From positions 1-64,000 of the forward strand of contig CAYTPI010000008.1 of the NCBI GenBank assembly GCA_964439625.1: a DNA stretch of 64,000 nucleotides. The letters run 5' to 3'. The translations under genes were made by a program, and so were the position numbers. This DNA is from CAYTPI01 sp964439625 (GTDB lineage: Bacteria > Chloroflexota > Anaerolineae > Aggregatilineales > UBA3940). The notes beneath the pieces are model-generated. The model worked only from the letters and a program-made list of their open reading frames with translations. It made no database searches and was not told the origin of the DNA. Positions 1 through 9,675 of this stretch are shown here, piece by piece (within the stretch, counting starts at the first letter, position 1; each line of letters begins with the position of its first letter).

Positions 1-457
1 CGATCAGTTCATCGTTGCTCAAACGCGCATCGGGTGGCGTCCCCGGCACCAGCGGTACACCCGCCTTGTCCATCAGTTGGCGAGCCGTGATCTTATCACC
101 CATGGCCTTAATAGCCTCTGGCGAAGGTCCGATGAAGGTCAGCCCAGCGTCGATGCAGGCTTGGGCGAAGCTGGCTTTTTCCGCGAGGAAACCATAGCCG
201 GGATGAATGGCATCGGCCCCAGTGCGGTGTGCCGCGTCAATAATCTTGTCGATCACGAGGTAGCTGTCAACGGCGGCAGGTGGGCCAATGTGGATGGCCT
301 CATCCGAAAAACGCACGTGCATGGCGTTGCGGTCTACGTCAGAGTAAACGGCGACGGTTTTTAACCCCAATTCTTGGCAGGCGCGAATGACCCGAACGGC
401 GATCTCACCACGGTTTGCAATCAGGATTTTGTCGAATCCCTTTATAACGTCAGACAT
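1..457 (-). CDS. accC: Biotin carboxylase subunit of acyl-CoA carboxylase (partial, N-terminal 152 aa)
   Basis: This is the ATP-grasp subunit that carboxylates biotin for acetyl- or propionyl-CoA carboxylase. Read on the minus strand from the ATG at 455-457, preceded by AGGAGA, the frame stays open to the window edge. The N-terminus carries the family hallmark ILIANRGEIAVRVIRACQE, then YSDVDRNAMHV, HPGYGFLAE and FIGPSPEAI, typical of the PreATP-grasp domain. The ATP-grasp core and any fused biotin carrier lie outside the window. Its start is 11 bases after the stop of the carboxyltransferase, so the two form an operon. Which acyl-CoA is used cannot be read from this part. Confidence 0.93.
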   Translation of the reverse strand, partial: MSDVIKGFDKILIANRGEIAVRVIRACQELGLKTVAVYSDVDRNAMHVRFSDEAIHIGPPAAVDSYLVIDKIIDAAHRTGADAIHPGYGFLAEKASFAQACIDAGLTFIGPSPEAIKAMGDKITARQLMDKAGVPLVPGTPPDARLSNDELI

Positions 458-468
458 CTGCGCTCTCC

Positions 469-2025
469 TTAGAGTGGGCCATTGCCGTGCTTTTTGGTCG
501 GGTTAAAGTCGCGCTTATTACGCAGCACTTCCAACGCGTTGATCAAACGTTGGCGGGTATAGCGTGGCTCAATAATGTCATCGATATACCCGCGTGATGC
601 CGCTACGTATGGGTTGGCAAACTTCTCTCGGTATTCTTGAACCAGTTCGTCCTTTTTGGCAACTGGGTCATCGGCGTCAGCCAGTTCACGACGGCGAATG
701 ATATTGACCGCACCGTCTGGCCCCATCACGGCGATCTCTGCGGTGGGCCATGCAAAATTGATATCACCGCGAATATGTTTGGAGTTCATAACAATGTAGG
801 CACCACCGTAGGCTTTGCGCATCACAACGGTGATCTTTGGGACGGTCGCCTCACAGTAAGCGTAGAGCAGCTTGGCCCCGTGGCGAATAATGCCACCGTG
901 CTCCTGTGTCACACCGGGCAGGAAGCCAGGAACGTCCTCAAGGGTGATGATCGGGATGTTGAAACAGTCACAGAAACGAACGAACCGTGCCGCTTTGACG
1001 GATGCGTCAATGTCCAAAACGCCAGCGAGCACGGCTGGCTGGTTGGCAACAATACCGACGCTGTATCCACCAAGGCGGGCAAAGCCGACGACCACATTGG
1101 TGGCGTAGTTTTCCTGAACTTCTACGAACTTGCTCTCATCCACGACTAGGCTGATGACTTCCTTGACATCATACGGTTTGTTGGGGCTCTCAGGGACGAT
1201 AGTGTCAAGGGCGTCTTCCGTCCGTAGCGGGCTGTCCTCGTTGGGTTCCACGGGCGGGTCTTCAAGGTTGTTCTGAGGCAGATAAGACATAAAATCGCGA
1301 ATCAGATAAAGACAGTGTTCGTCGTCTTCTGCCACCATATGACTAACGCCACTGACCGCACTGTGGATGCTGGCTCCACCAAGGTCTTCGGAAGAGACAT
1401 CTTCATGGGTGACGGTCTTAACAACCTCTGGTCCGGTGACGAACATATAGCTGCTGTCCTTAACCATAAAAATGAAGTCGGTCAGAGCGGGGGAGTAAAC
1501 CGCACCACCAGCGCACGGGCCCATAATCGCAGAAATTTGGGGGATTACACCAGAGGCCAGCGTGTTACGTAGGAAGATTTCACCATAACCACCTAGTGAA
1601 TTGACGCCTTCCTGGATGCGGGCACCACCTGAGTCATTTAGGCCGATGATTGGAGCGCCGGTCTTCATCGCCATATCCATTACTTTGGTAATTTTTTCGG
1701 CATGCGCTTCGGAGAGGCTGCCGCCAAACACCGTGAAGTCTTGCGAGTAGACATATACCAAGCGCCCATTGATCGTGCCCCAACCAGTGATGACGCTATC
1801 ACCAAGGAATTGATTGGCTTCAGCATCCATGCCAAAGTTACGCTCTCGGTGAACGACAAATGCGTCCATTTCCCGGAAGCTGTTGGGGTCTAACAGGAGA
1901 TCGAGACGTTCGCGGGCAGTCATCTTGCCACGGTCGTGCTGACGCTGAACGCGGTCTTCACCACCGCCGGCACGGCTGCGGGCGCGCTGCTCTTCTAGGT
2001 AGTCAAAATTGGGGTTAGAAGTCAT
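469..2025 (-). CDS. pccB: Acyl-CoA (propionyl-CoA) carboxylase carboxyltransferase beta subunit
   Basis: This 518-aa protein transfers CO2 from carboxybiotin to acyl-CoA in the cytoplasm. The single chain carries both crotonase-like halves. The N-terminal half has NDSGGARIQEGV and GPCAGGAVYSPAL, which form the acyl-CoA site and first oxyanion hole. The C-terminal half has DVPGFLPGVTQEHGG and AYGGAYIVMNSKH, for the biotin side. The length and the KKHGNGPL ending match the PccB/AccD5 type and not the split AccA/AccD type. It sits between a small membrane protein gene and the biotin carboxylase with gaps of about 12 bp. Propionyl-CoA preference is a family-based guess. Confidence 0.93.
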   Translation of the reverse strand: MTSNPNFDYLEEQRARSRAGGGEDRVQRQHDRGKMTARERLDLLLDPNSFREMDAFVVHRERNFGMDAEANQFLGDSVITGWGTINGRLVYVYSQDFTVFGGSLSEAHAEKITKVMDMAMKTGAPIIGLNDSGGARIQEGVNSLGGYGEIFLRNTLASGVIPQISAIMGPCAGGAVYSPALTDFIFMVKDSSYMFVTGPEVVKTVTHEDVSSEDLGGASIHSAVSGVSHMVAEDDEHCLYLIRDFMSYLPQNNLEDPPVEPNEDSPLRTEDALDTIVPESPNKPYDVKEVISLVVDESKFVEVQENYATNVVVGFARLGGYSVGIVANQPAVLAGVLDIDASVKAARFVRFCDCFNIPIITLEDVPGFLPGVTQEHGGIIRHGAKLLYAYCEATVPKITVVMRKAYGGAYIVMNSKHIRGDINFAWPTAEIAVMGPDGAVNIIRRRELADADDPVAKKDELVQEYREKFANPYVAASRGYIDDIIEPRYTRQRLINALEVLRNKRDFNPTKKHGNGPL

Positions 2026-2037
2026 ACGATATCTTCC

Positions 2038-2523
2038 TCAATGAGATATTTTTTTTATCTTTTCTTTATGAACAATTGGTTCTTCGGGCTGAAAATCTTG
2101 CGGTTGGGGGATCAAGTATTGGGTTACAGGTTGGCGAGTCAAGATATACAAGATCAATGCCGCAGACCATACCGCATAGGATATCACATAAGCGAGTCGC
2201 CCTTGCTCATATTGGCCGCCGACGAAGAACACCCACTGTAAGATGAGTAATAATTGGTAGACTGGGTAGGCTACGGCGATAGTAGTTGGTGCCCAGTCCA
2301 GCCGGCGCAGCAAGCCAAATAACACAGCAATCCAGATGGATGCCCAGGCCATCCGGAAGACAACGAGCACCCAGATGGGTACTGTCGTCTCGAGTGAACG
2401 CAGTACATCGATTCGGACAAATGCAGTAACTACGGCACTAGCATTCAGACCCGCTAGCAGAAACACGTAGCCTGCCAAAAGGGTTACGAGGATCGGACGC
2501 TTTACCTTCATTTTGTGACGCAT
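2038..2523 (-). CDS. Small four-helix membrane protein, function unknown
   Basis: The 161-aa product is not recognised. It shows four hydrophobic stretches, near residues 11-34, 49-72, 78-98 and 108-126, separated by short polar loops. The charged C-terminal tail contains a run of prolines and ends in lysines (EKIKKISH), predicted cytoplasmic. It is the first gene of the minus-strand carboxylase operon, with its stop 12 bp before the pccB start. That suggests co-transcription but gives no clear functional link. It is divergent from surE across a 119-bp intergenic region. Confidence 0.7.
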   Translation of the reverse strand: MRHKMKVKRPILVTLLAGYVFLLAGLNASAVVTAFVRIDVLRSLETTVPIWVLVVFRMAWASIWIAVLFGLLRRLDWAPTTIAVAYPVYQLLLILQWVFFVGGQYEQGRLAYVISYAVWSAALILYILTRQPVTQYLIPQPQDFQPEEPIVHKEKIKKISH

Positions 2524-2569
2524 CTAAAGACTATCAAAACTGTATTGTTAGGCTGTAATGTAGTGTATG

Positions 2570-2599
2570 TTGAAATGTTAAAGATTTTGCTCATACAAT
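2570..2599 (+). promoter_or_regulatory. Candidate sigma-70 promoter for surE
   Basis: TTGAAA at 2570-2575 and TACAAT at 2594-2599 are separated by 18 bp. This sits about 45 bp upstream of the surE start in an AT-rich divergent intergenic region. A TATACT at 2599-2604 offers an alternative -10. This is a visual match to the consensus only. Confidence 0.45.
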
Positions 2600-2642
2600 A
2601 TACTATGATTTCTCAACCCATTGACTGTATTCCATAGGATAG

Positions 2643-3479
2643 ATGATGACACGCCCTCTCGTATTGATCACGAATGATGATGGCATTCGCTCGCCGGGGC
2701 TGGCGGCACTAGCGGCTGCCCTTGACCCGATCGCTGATTTGCTGATCTGTGCACCACGTACCCAGCAATCTGGGACGGGGCGCAGCATGCCAAATTATGA
2801 TCACATTGACGGCATGCTCTTCAAAGACCTAATCGAATTTGGTGACCAGAAGTGGGACGCGATCGCTGTCAATGCAACGCCCGCTTTGGCTGTACAACAT
2901 GGCATTCTAGAACTCGCCGAACGCCACGTCGATCTGGTTGTCTCTGGCATTAATTACGGTGAAAACCTCGGCATCGGCGTTACGATCTCTGGGACGGTGG
3001 GCGCTGCTCTGGAGGGTGCTGCTCGCGGCATCCCCTCGATTGCCGTCTCACTGGAAGTGCCGGAGGGCCTGCACCTTTCTTACGACGAGTCGGTTGATTG
3101 GGCGGCAGCAATGCACTTCACACGGTACTTTGCAGAGCGTTGGCTGAATACGATTACGTCTCAAGATGTCGATGTACTTAAGATCGATATTCCGATGACG
3201 GCAACACCTGACACTCAATGGCATATGACACGCTGTGAACGACTGCCATATTACATCCCGCAGCCACCTGACCGCGAAGATATGTGGACAACTGCAGGTC
3301 GCCCAGGCTATGCCCGTGCCCCCATGCGCTTCTCCGGAGAAGACACAGACGCCTATGCCTTGTACAACGGCTTCGTTTCCGTGACGCCATTAAGCCTCGA
3401 CCTAACATCCCGTACAGACCGTGGTGAACTGCGCTCACTGATTGAGCAAGCCAGCAGCAACGGCATGGCGGATATCTAA
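2643..3479 (+). CDS. surE: 5'/3'-nucleotidase SurE
   Basis: SurE is a metal-dependent phosphatase that removes phosphate from 5'- and 3'-nucleoside monophosphates. The 278-aa product has the diagnostic LITNDDGIRSPGL near the N-terminus (metal-binding Asp12-Asp13). It then has APRTQQSGTGRS and VSGINYGENLGIGVTISGTVGAA, the SurE core motifs. Two ATG codons lie in tandem; the AGGATAG upstream spaces better to the second (2646), so the start may be one codon later. The stop codon overlaps the convergent mutS stop by four bases. The C-terminal third is somewhat divergent but full length for the family. Confidence 0.92.
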   Translation: MMTRPLVLITNDDGIRSPGLAALAAALDPIADLLICAPRTQQSGTGRSMPNYDHIDGMLFKDLIEFGDQKWDAIAVNATPALAVQHGILELAERHVDLVVSGINYGENLGIGVTISGTVGAALEGAARGIPSIAVSLEVPEGLHLSYDESVDWAAAMHFTRYFAERWLNTITSQDVDVLKIDIPMTATPDTQWHMTRCERLPYYIPQPPDREDMWTTAGRPGYARAPMRFSGEDTDAYALYNGFVSVTPLSLDLTSRTDRGELRSLIEQASSNGMADI

Positions 3480-6103
3480 TCGGTGCTTTGTTGCACTTGG
3501 CGCTGTAGTTCATACAGTTTGGTCAATGCGTCGATAGGTGACATCTCGTCAACTTTGAGTTTGCGCAGGGCTTCAAGGGCTGGGTGCGGGCCTGACTGTA
3601 AGAATGATAGTTGACCGTCATCAGAAGATGGCTCATCCGCAACTGGTTCCACCTGCCAATGGTCAGATTGTGCTTCAAGCTCAGTCAGTATCTCTGAGGC
3701 GCGTTGAACGACGGCTTTGGGCACACCTGCCAACCCCGCCACATGGATGCCATAACTCTTACCGGCTTTGCCCTTATTGATTGTGTGTAGAAATACTACG
3801 CTGTCACCCTGTTCCGCTACTTGCACATGGTAGTTCAGCACCATCGGCAAGATGCTCTCCAATTCCGTGAGTTCATGGTAGTGGGTCGCAAATAGGGTCT
3901 TACCTCCCATACGGGGATGGCTGTGCAAATACTCAACTACTGCGCGCGCAATCGCCAAGCCGTCATAGGTGCTGGTACCACGTCCAATCTCATCGAGTAC
4001 GATCAAACTACGGCGGGTGGACTGCTGCAAGATCGTCGCCGTTTCGATCATCTCGACCATAAAAGTTGACTGCCCGGCGTAGATTTCGTCTTGTGCGCCA
4101 AGCCGCGTGAAAATACGATCCACAAGGCCGATATGGGTCTCATCTGCTGGGACGAATGAGCCAATCTGAGCGAGTAGTGTAATTAGAGCGACTTGCCGCA
4201 GATAGGTACTTTTGCCAGACATGTTTGGGCCAGTGATCAGGTGAATCCGTTCGTCTTTGGTGAAGGTCGTGTCGTTGGGTACAAATCTATTGGACTGCAC
4301 CAGCTGCTCGACAACCGGGTGCCGCCCCGCCTTGATGTAGAGCACATCCTGTTCACTGAGGTGTGGGCGCACGTAACCTTCACGGGCGGCAACCTCAGCG
4401 AAGGTCGCGCACACATCTAGGCTGGCGATTGTTTGAGCAAGATCAAGTAGGTCTGTGGCGTAGCGTCCACACTCAGAAAGAATATCCTTGAACAAGTCTC
4501 GCTCAAGCTGAAGAATTTCCTCATCCGCATTGTTGAGCTTAACCTCAACCTCTTTCATCTCTGGGGTGATGTACCGCTCCGCATTGACCAATGTCTGCTT
4601 GCGAACGTAATGTTCCGGCACCTGATCTGTGTTGGATTTTGTGACTTCAATGTAGTAGCCAAAGACTTTGTTGTAGCCTACCTTTAGGTTCTTAATGCCG
4701 GTTGCTTCGCGCTCCACGGCTTCTAGGCTGTTGATATATTCACGTGCAGCCGAGCTAGCATTCAGCAGCGAGTTGAGCTCCGGTGAAAAGTACGCTTTGA
4801 TCACTCCGATGTTGTTAAGCGTCGCGGGTGCGTCCTCATTGATAGCACTGGCGATAAATTGGGCGACATCTTCCACCGGATTGAGGTAGTTGGCAATACT
4901 GCGCAGAATTTGGTCTTGCCCGATCAATAATCCCCGAATTTCAGGAATTGTTTGCAGTGACTCGCGCAGACTTAACAGTTCCCTGGGGCCTGCTGTCCCA
5001 GTCAGAATGCGGTTTGTTAACCGCTCAATATCAGCGATGTTGTTCAACGCGTCTCGTAATTGAGTACGCAGCATCCCATCGACAAACAAGGCTTCAACAG
5101 CATCATGCCGTTTTTTCAGACGAGGTAGATCGAGCAAGGGGCGGGAGAGCCACTGCCGCAGTAAGCGCCCGCCCATCGCCGTCGTCGTCAAGTCCAGCAC
5201 ATCGATCAGGGTGCCCTTACCACGATGCTCACGCATGGTGGCGGTCAATTCTAGATTGCGGCGAGTAGCTGCATCTAGCACCATAAATTCACTGGTGGTG
5301 TAAGCCGTCAAGCGCGTGATCTGGTTGACCGAGCCACGCTGGGTTTCGGTTAAGTAGGCCAATGCCGCACCTGCTGCGATGGTTGCAGTTGGCATTTCTT
5401 CGAGGCCAAAGGCTTCGAGGCTAGCAACCTCGAAGTGCATTTCAAGTGCTTGCCGGGCGGTATCTGGGTCGAAGCGCCAATCGTCATAGGGCGAGATGTT
5501 GAGTGAGTCAGACGGTGTGTTGATTGCTAGTAGCCGTTCATCATGGACGCTGTACGGCAGGACACATTCACGTGGGCCGAGGCGGGCGATCTCTTGGTGC
5601 ATTAACCCTTCGATATCGCCACTGCTGACCTCCGTCGCCGCAAATTCCCCCGTAGAGATATCTGCGTAGGCAATGCCAATGGCTTGCAAAGCACCTTGTT
5701 TGTTGTAGCTTGGGGCAACTGCCATCAAGTAGTTGTTGCGTTTTTCTTCCAGCAGTGATGGCTCGGTAACTGTGCCCGGTGTGACGACTCGCACGACTTC
5801 ACGCGGCATGAGGCCGTTAATGGGCGTGTCGGAGACCTGTTCACAGATTGCGACGTGGTGGCCTTTTTCAATCAGGCGAGCGATGTAGTTCTCCGCTGCA
5901 TGGTGTGGTACCCCAGCCATGGGAATGCGGCTCCCTTTGGAGACATTGCGACTGGTCAGAACGATGTCGAGTTCGGCGGCAACCAGCTTAGCGTCATCAT
6001 CGAATGTTTCGTAAAAATCGCCAAGGCGGAAGAGCACAATTGCATTAGGAAACTGCTTTTTGACATCAAGATATTGTTTGCGGACAGGGGTGACTTTTGC
6101 CAT
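3476..6103 (-). CDS. mutS: DNA mismatch repair protein MutS
   Basis: MutS recognises mismatched bases and starts mismatch repair. I place the start at the ATG at 6101-6103, giving 875 aa. The open frame runs 31 codons further, but those residues are unlike MutS and the family N-terminus begins here with MAKVTPVRKQYLDVKKQFP. Visible features are the mismatch-probing F-x-E (Phe30-Tyr-Glu32 in GDFYETF), Walker A GPNMSGKST near residue 625 and Walker B LIVLDEIGRGTSTYDG near 704. The HYHEL and HVAGLAGVP segments of the ATPase/dimer region are also present. No mutL lies nearby. The gene converges on surE with a four-base overlap of stop codons. Confidence 0.97.
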   Translation of the reverse strand: MAKVTPVRKQYLDVKKQFPNAIVLFRLGDFYETFDDDAKLVAAELDIVLTSRNVSKGSRIPMAGVPHHAAENYIARLIEKGHHVAICEQVSDTPINGLMPREVVRVVTPGTVTEPSLLEEKRNNYLMAVAPSYNKQGALQAIGIAYADISTGEFAATEVSSGDIEGLMHQEIARLGPRECVLPYSVHDERLLAINTPSDSLNISPYDDWRFDPDTARQALEMHFEVASLEAFGLEEMPTATIAAGAALAYLTETQRGSVNQITRLTAYTTSEFMVLDAATRRNLELTATMREHRGKGTLIDVLDLTTTAMGGRLLRQWLSRPLLDLPRLKKRHDAVEALFVDGMLRTQLRDALNNIADIERLTNRILTGTAGPRELLSLRESLQTIPEIRGLLIGQDQILRSIANYLNPVEDVAQFIASAINEDAPATLNNIGVIKAYFSPELNSLLNASSAAREYINSLEAVEREATGIKNLKVGYNKVFGYYIEVTKSNTDQVPEHYVRKQTLVNAERYITPEMKEVEVKLNNADEEILQLERDLFKDILSECGRYATDLLDLAQTIASLDVCATFAEVAAREGYVRPHLSEQDVLYIKAGRHPVVEQLVQSNRFVPNDTTFTKDERIHLITGPNMSGKSTYLRQVALITLLAQIGSFVPADETHIGLVDRIFTRLGAQDEIYAGQSTFMVEMIETATILQQSTRRSLIVLDEIGRGTSTYDGLAIARAVVEYLHSHPRMGGKTLFATHYHELTELESILPMVLNYHVQVAEQGDSVVFLHTINKGKAGKSYGIHVAGLAGVPKAVVQRASEILTELEAQSDHWQVEPVADEPSSDDGQLSFLQSGPHPALEALRKLKVDEMSPIDALTKLYELQRQVQQSTD

Positions 6104-6242
6104 CAAAATTCCGTGGAATGTCTGTTCTATTATGCGTACACATTGTAACAGGCTGGGGCGTTGAATCAAGCAGGAGATAGCGCAGCATTTAACCACATGG
6201 TAGTGCTACCAGCCCAGTTGAATAACTGAAGTGTGCGCCCCG

Positions 6243-8576
6243 CTAAGGCAGTGTAAATGTATCAACAACTACGTAGTCCATGGGTTGGTTAGGGCCTGCG
6301 GATGTCAGCCGAAGACGCAAGCCGCTTTCAGGCATATACAGGCCTACCCTTACTTCATAGTGCCCACTAGGCAGAGTATCGGGTAGGTCAAGCGCAAATT
6401 GATCAGTAATCGTTTGGCTAACTGCCCAACTTGTCAATGGGTATAAGCTGTTACCTGGTATCGCGTCGCGTTGGGCGACGAGGGTGCCTTGTTCATCAAC
6501 GATGTGTGTAAATACAATAAACGAGTCTTGAATTGGCTCACGTGTCTGCCAAGTGAACTGATACAGTTGGTGGCAGCAGTTGGTAAACAGATCGACCCGA
6601 CCACCTGCTATCAATTGAATCACTCCTTCGAATTCGGCATTGATTGGCAATAAGTTAGGGTCCGTTGGGCTGTTGATATATCGTTGACGACGCAGTAAAC
6701 CAAAGAAATTTGCCTCTCCGAGTGGGTAGAGGGTGTCTGCCAAAGTCATCTGTACAACGCGCTGACTATCGCTTTCTTCCGGATTGCTAAGGACAACGTC
6801 AACCACTTCAGCTTCAACCACGTCATCTAGTGCTGCCGACACTGCTTTCGGATCAAAAGGCCATGTTGTGACTGGCAAGCCTGTGGCAGTAGCGTTCGTT
6901 TGGGTTTGCAGCGCTGAAGCGTGTGTGGGTGGAAATACGATCACCTGAGCAGCGTCGCTGGCATCTAACTGCTGCCCAAGCGCTTGCAGATCATCAGCCA
7001 TAAACTGCGGATCGCGTCCAGTAATCAGAAAGATTTCCTCAGCGAGTGGCTTAGTGGCCCCTGTAGCCTCATAGAGACGATACGCCCGCTCGCGATACTG
7101 ATAGTCACCAACTAAGGTAACCTCTGCGCCATGTGGGTTCTCTGCTACTGGTGAACGGTTAACTTCTTCAAAATAGAAGACACGGTCACCGTCAACCAGC
7201 CAGCGCGCGACTCGCCCTTGCTGGGCATCTTCCTGCTCATCGCCATCTTGTTCCAGAGTTTCAAAGCCACCTACATCTGGCCCAATGTAGGCGCGAAACC
7301 AAATCATGTCATAGCCGCGTCCGATGATATTCAAGCGAGCGTCAGGGTCACTTCGATGAATTGCAAGCACCTCTTGAATAGCATCAATCCGACCGTACCC
7401 ACTGCTAAAAGCCCAGTAGTTATCTTGATCGACTTCAGTAAGCGTTGCCTGTAGCGGATTGATGATGTACGCCAGGTCGCTAGACACTGCCAAGCTAACG
7501 ATCAGCACCCCCACGAAAGCTGAACCATACCAGCGGCTCGAGGCTGCCTGAGAAAACAAGTCTAGCGACATAGCAGCGAGAATCGCAATGGGCAGTGCTT
7601 GCATCAGATAATAACGGGGTGGATTCCAGCCGCTGCCCGTAACGGGTACCGTAATGATCGGCAAGGCGGCAAAAGCCAACGCCGGTATCCATAGGAGCAG
7701 AATCTCCCAACGCTGCTTATTCAGGGCAGCCCAAACTAAACTGCTAACCGTCGCTAAGAGCAGTATTGGCCCGATGTATACCCACATCGTATCGAGATAA
7801 TCTATAAAGTTACGGGTGAGAGTCGCTTGGGCATCGGGGTTGGCAAGGTCAAACAGCAGGATATTGTCTATGCTTGCCCCGTGGGTGTCTAGAGAGCCGT
7901 AGCCAAAACCTGTCCGAATCTGTTCATAAATGACATATAACGGGATTACTAACACAGAGGCAACAGCGGCATAGCTGAGCGCTTGTTTCCAATTGGCGCT
8001 GCGAGAAAACATCAGGAGAGCGGCAGCAACTGGAAACGTCAGATAAGGGGCGGCGGCTAATTTAGCGATTAATGCGCCGCATAACGTCACCGAGAGCAGT
8101 GCTGCCAGCCATAGTCTAGGTTTTAGTGCCAGTCTCAGGGATAGCAGCATGACAAGCGCAGTCATTGCGGACATCATCGGGTCGGCCAAGGCTTGGCGTT
8201 CATGCCAGACGGCGAGCGGAATCACCGTGTAGAACAGGCCTGCGACCAACCCCGTGATCGGACGATCCAGCAGACGACCAATCGAAATAGCGCAGGCCAC
8301 TGTGATCAAGCTGACAACGGCTGAGATAAAGCGCCCAAGCCAGGGTGCTTCAGGCCCAAGGGGGCGCAATAGGCGCAGCGACGCGAGGTAGAGCCACTTA
8401 TTGTTCTGGGCACCAAAGAACGGATTCGGTTCTAGAATCTGGAACTGAGCATAGTAGATATGGGTTGCTTCATCGACAAACAACGGCAGCACCAGCGTAT
8501 TGGCAAGCCTTAAAATAAAGGCAAGCAGCAATAGGCCAACACTGGCCCACAACCAGGTATTGAGGTGATTTTTCAT
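6243..8576 (-). CDS. GT-C fold membrane glycosyltransferase-like protein
   Basis: This 777-aa polytopic protein resembles the ArnT/PMT family, which transfer sugars from polyprenyl-phosphate donors on the outer face of the membrane. Hydrophobic helices fill roughly the first 400 residues. The acidic motif VDEATHIYYAQ after the first helix matches the catalytic Asp-Glu loop of GT-C enzymes, and WHERQALADPMMSA resembles the second conserved loop. The C-terminal half is soluble and presumably extracytoplasmic. Its last stretch is beta-rich (DTLPSGHYEVRVGLY), like modules seen in other dolichyl-type transferases. Acceptor and donor cannot be told. It is probably transcribed alone, divergent from the aldo/keto reductase. 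Confidence 0.75.
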   Translation of the reverse strand: MKNHLNTWLWASVGLLLLAFILRLANTLVLPLFVDEATHIYYAQFQILEPNPFFGAQNNKWLYLASLRLLRPLGPEAPWLGRFISAVVSLITVACAISIGRLLDRPITGLVAGLFYTVIPLAVWHERQALADPMMSAMTALVMLLSLRLALKPRLWLAALLSVTLCGALIAKLAAAPYLTFPVAAALLMFSRSANWKQALSYAAVASVLVIPLYVIYEQIRTGFGYGSLDTHGASIDNILLFDLANPDAQATLTRNFIDYLDTMWVYIGPILLLATVSSLVWAALNKQRWEILLLWIPALAFAALPIITVPVTGSGWNPPRYYLMQALPIAILAAMSLDLFSQAASSRWYGSAFVGVLIVSLAVSSDLAYIINPLQATLTEVDQDNYWAFSSGYGRIDAIQEVLAIHRSDPDARLNIIGRGYDMIWFRAYIGPDVGGFETLEQDGDEQEDAQQGRVARWLVDGDRVFYFEEVNRSPVAENPHGAEVTLVGDYQYRERAYRLYEATGATKPLAEEIFLITGRDPQFMADDLQALGQQLDASDAAQVIVFPPTHASALQTQTNATATGLPVTTWPFDPKAVSAALDDVVEAEVVDVVLSNPEESDSQRVVQMTLADTLYPLGEANFFGLLRRQRYINSPTDPNLLPINAEFEGVIQLIAGGRVDLFTNCCHQLYQFTWQTREPIQDSFIVFTHIVDEQGTLVAQRDAIPGNSLYPLTSWAVSQTITDQFALDLPDTLPSGHYEVRVGLYMPESGLRLRLTSAGPNQPMDYVVVDTFTLP

Positions 8577-8677
8577 CGAGAGACATACTAACAGTCCCTT
8601 TGTTAATAGACAATCATTCCTTCCTCAGCCATACTTCAGACGTAGACTATCAATCAATATCTCTCGGTGAGCAAACT

Positions 8678-9673
8678 ATGCAGCAGCGACCACTCGGCAG
8701 TTCATCCTTAACTGTAACGCCGATCGGCTTAGGGTTAGCGGCCCTAGGTCGGCCCGGTTACATCAACCTTGGGCATGCAGACGACTTGGGCCAAGGCAGA
8801 GATGTCAAAATGATGGCGCAGCATAGCCATACGGTGCTTGACGCGGCCTATAATGCTGGTATCCGTTACTTCGATGCGGCTCGATCATACGGAAAAGCAG
8901 AACAGTTTTTGGCGTCTTGGTTAGCCAAACGCAACCTTAAACCGGCTGCCGTTACGGTTGGGTCAAAGTGGGGCTACACCTATACGGCAAATTGGCAAGT
9001 TGAAGCAGATGTTCACGAAATCAAAGAACATACGTTGCCTGTGCTGCTGCGTCAGAGGCAAGAGAGCGACGAACACCTTGGTGACTATCTCGGATTGTAC
9101 CAGGTGCATTCTGCGACGCAGAGCAGCGGCATTCTGACCAATCAGGACGTTCTTGAGCAACTTGGCGACTATCGCGATCAGGATCTGCTGATCGGACTAT
9201 CTGTAAGTGGGCCGGGCCAAGCAAGCACATTACTTGAGGCAATGCAAATCGAGGTGAATGGAGCGCGCTTATTTGGTAGTGTGCAAGCAACTTGGAACTT
9301 GTTAGAACAATCTGTTGGTTCGGCGTTACAACAAGCCCATCAGGCAGGCATAGGGGTGATTGTCAAAGAAGCACTTGCCAATGGGCGGTTGACTCCACGC
9401 AACCAGGCAGAGAGTTTTTTTAACCAAATGGCGACGCTGCAAGACACTGCCAAAGACTATGAAACCAGCATTGATGTGCTAGCCTTGGCGGCTGTACTAG
9501 CACAACCATGGTGTTCTGTGGTTTTGAGTGGGGCTGCAACCGTTGAACATCTTGAGTCAAACGTGAAGGCCACTGCATTAACATTAGCCCCTGAAGCGTT
9601 AGACCGTCTACTGGCACTTGCTGAAGAACCAGAAGGCTATTGGCAGACGCGGGGTCAGTTGGCCTGGAATTGA
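8678..9673 (+). CDS. Aldo/keto reductase family oxidoreductase
   Basis: This 332-residue TIM-barrel NAD(P)H-dependent oxidoreductase acts on aldehyde, ketone or sugar substrates. The open frame begins at 8600, but the homologous N-terminus (MQQRPLGSSSLTVTPIGLG) starts at the ATG at 8678, which has GGTGAG eight bases upstream. The catalytic tetrad is visible: Asp in RYFDAARSYG, Tyr in the same motif, Lys in TVGSKWGYT and His in YQVHSAT. The family resembles D-threo-aldose dehydrogenase-like AKRs. The actual substrate is unknown. The stop lies two bases from the convergent HD-domain gene. Confidence 0.87.
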   Translation: MQQRPLGSSSLTVTPIGLGLAALGRPGYINLGHADDLGQGRDVKMMAQHSHTVLDAAYNAGIRYFDAARSYGKAEQFLASWLAKRNLKPAAVTVGSKWGYTYTANWQVEADVHEIKEHTLPVLLRQRQESDEHLGDYLGLYQVHSATQSSGILTNQDVLEQLGDYRDQDLLIGLSVSGPGQASTLLEAMQIEVNGARLFGSVQATWNLLEQSVGSALQQAHQAGIGVIVKEALANGRLTPRNQAESFFNQMATLQDTAKDYETSIDVLALAAVLAQPWCSVVLSGAATVEHLESNVKATALTLAPEALDRLLALAEEPEGYWQTRGQLAWN

Positions 9674-9675
9674 CG

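Noticed and set aside
637..1149. A 170-codon plus-strand frame inside the carboxyltransferase gene
   Set aside because: It is antisense to a complete pccB coding sequence, has no ribosome site and encodes no recognisable domain; it is a shadow frame.
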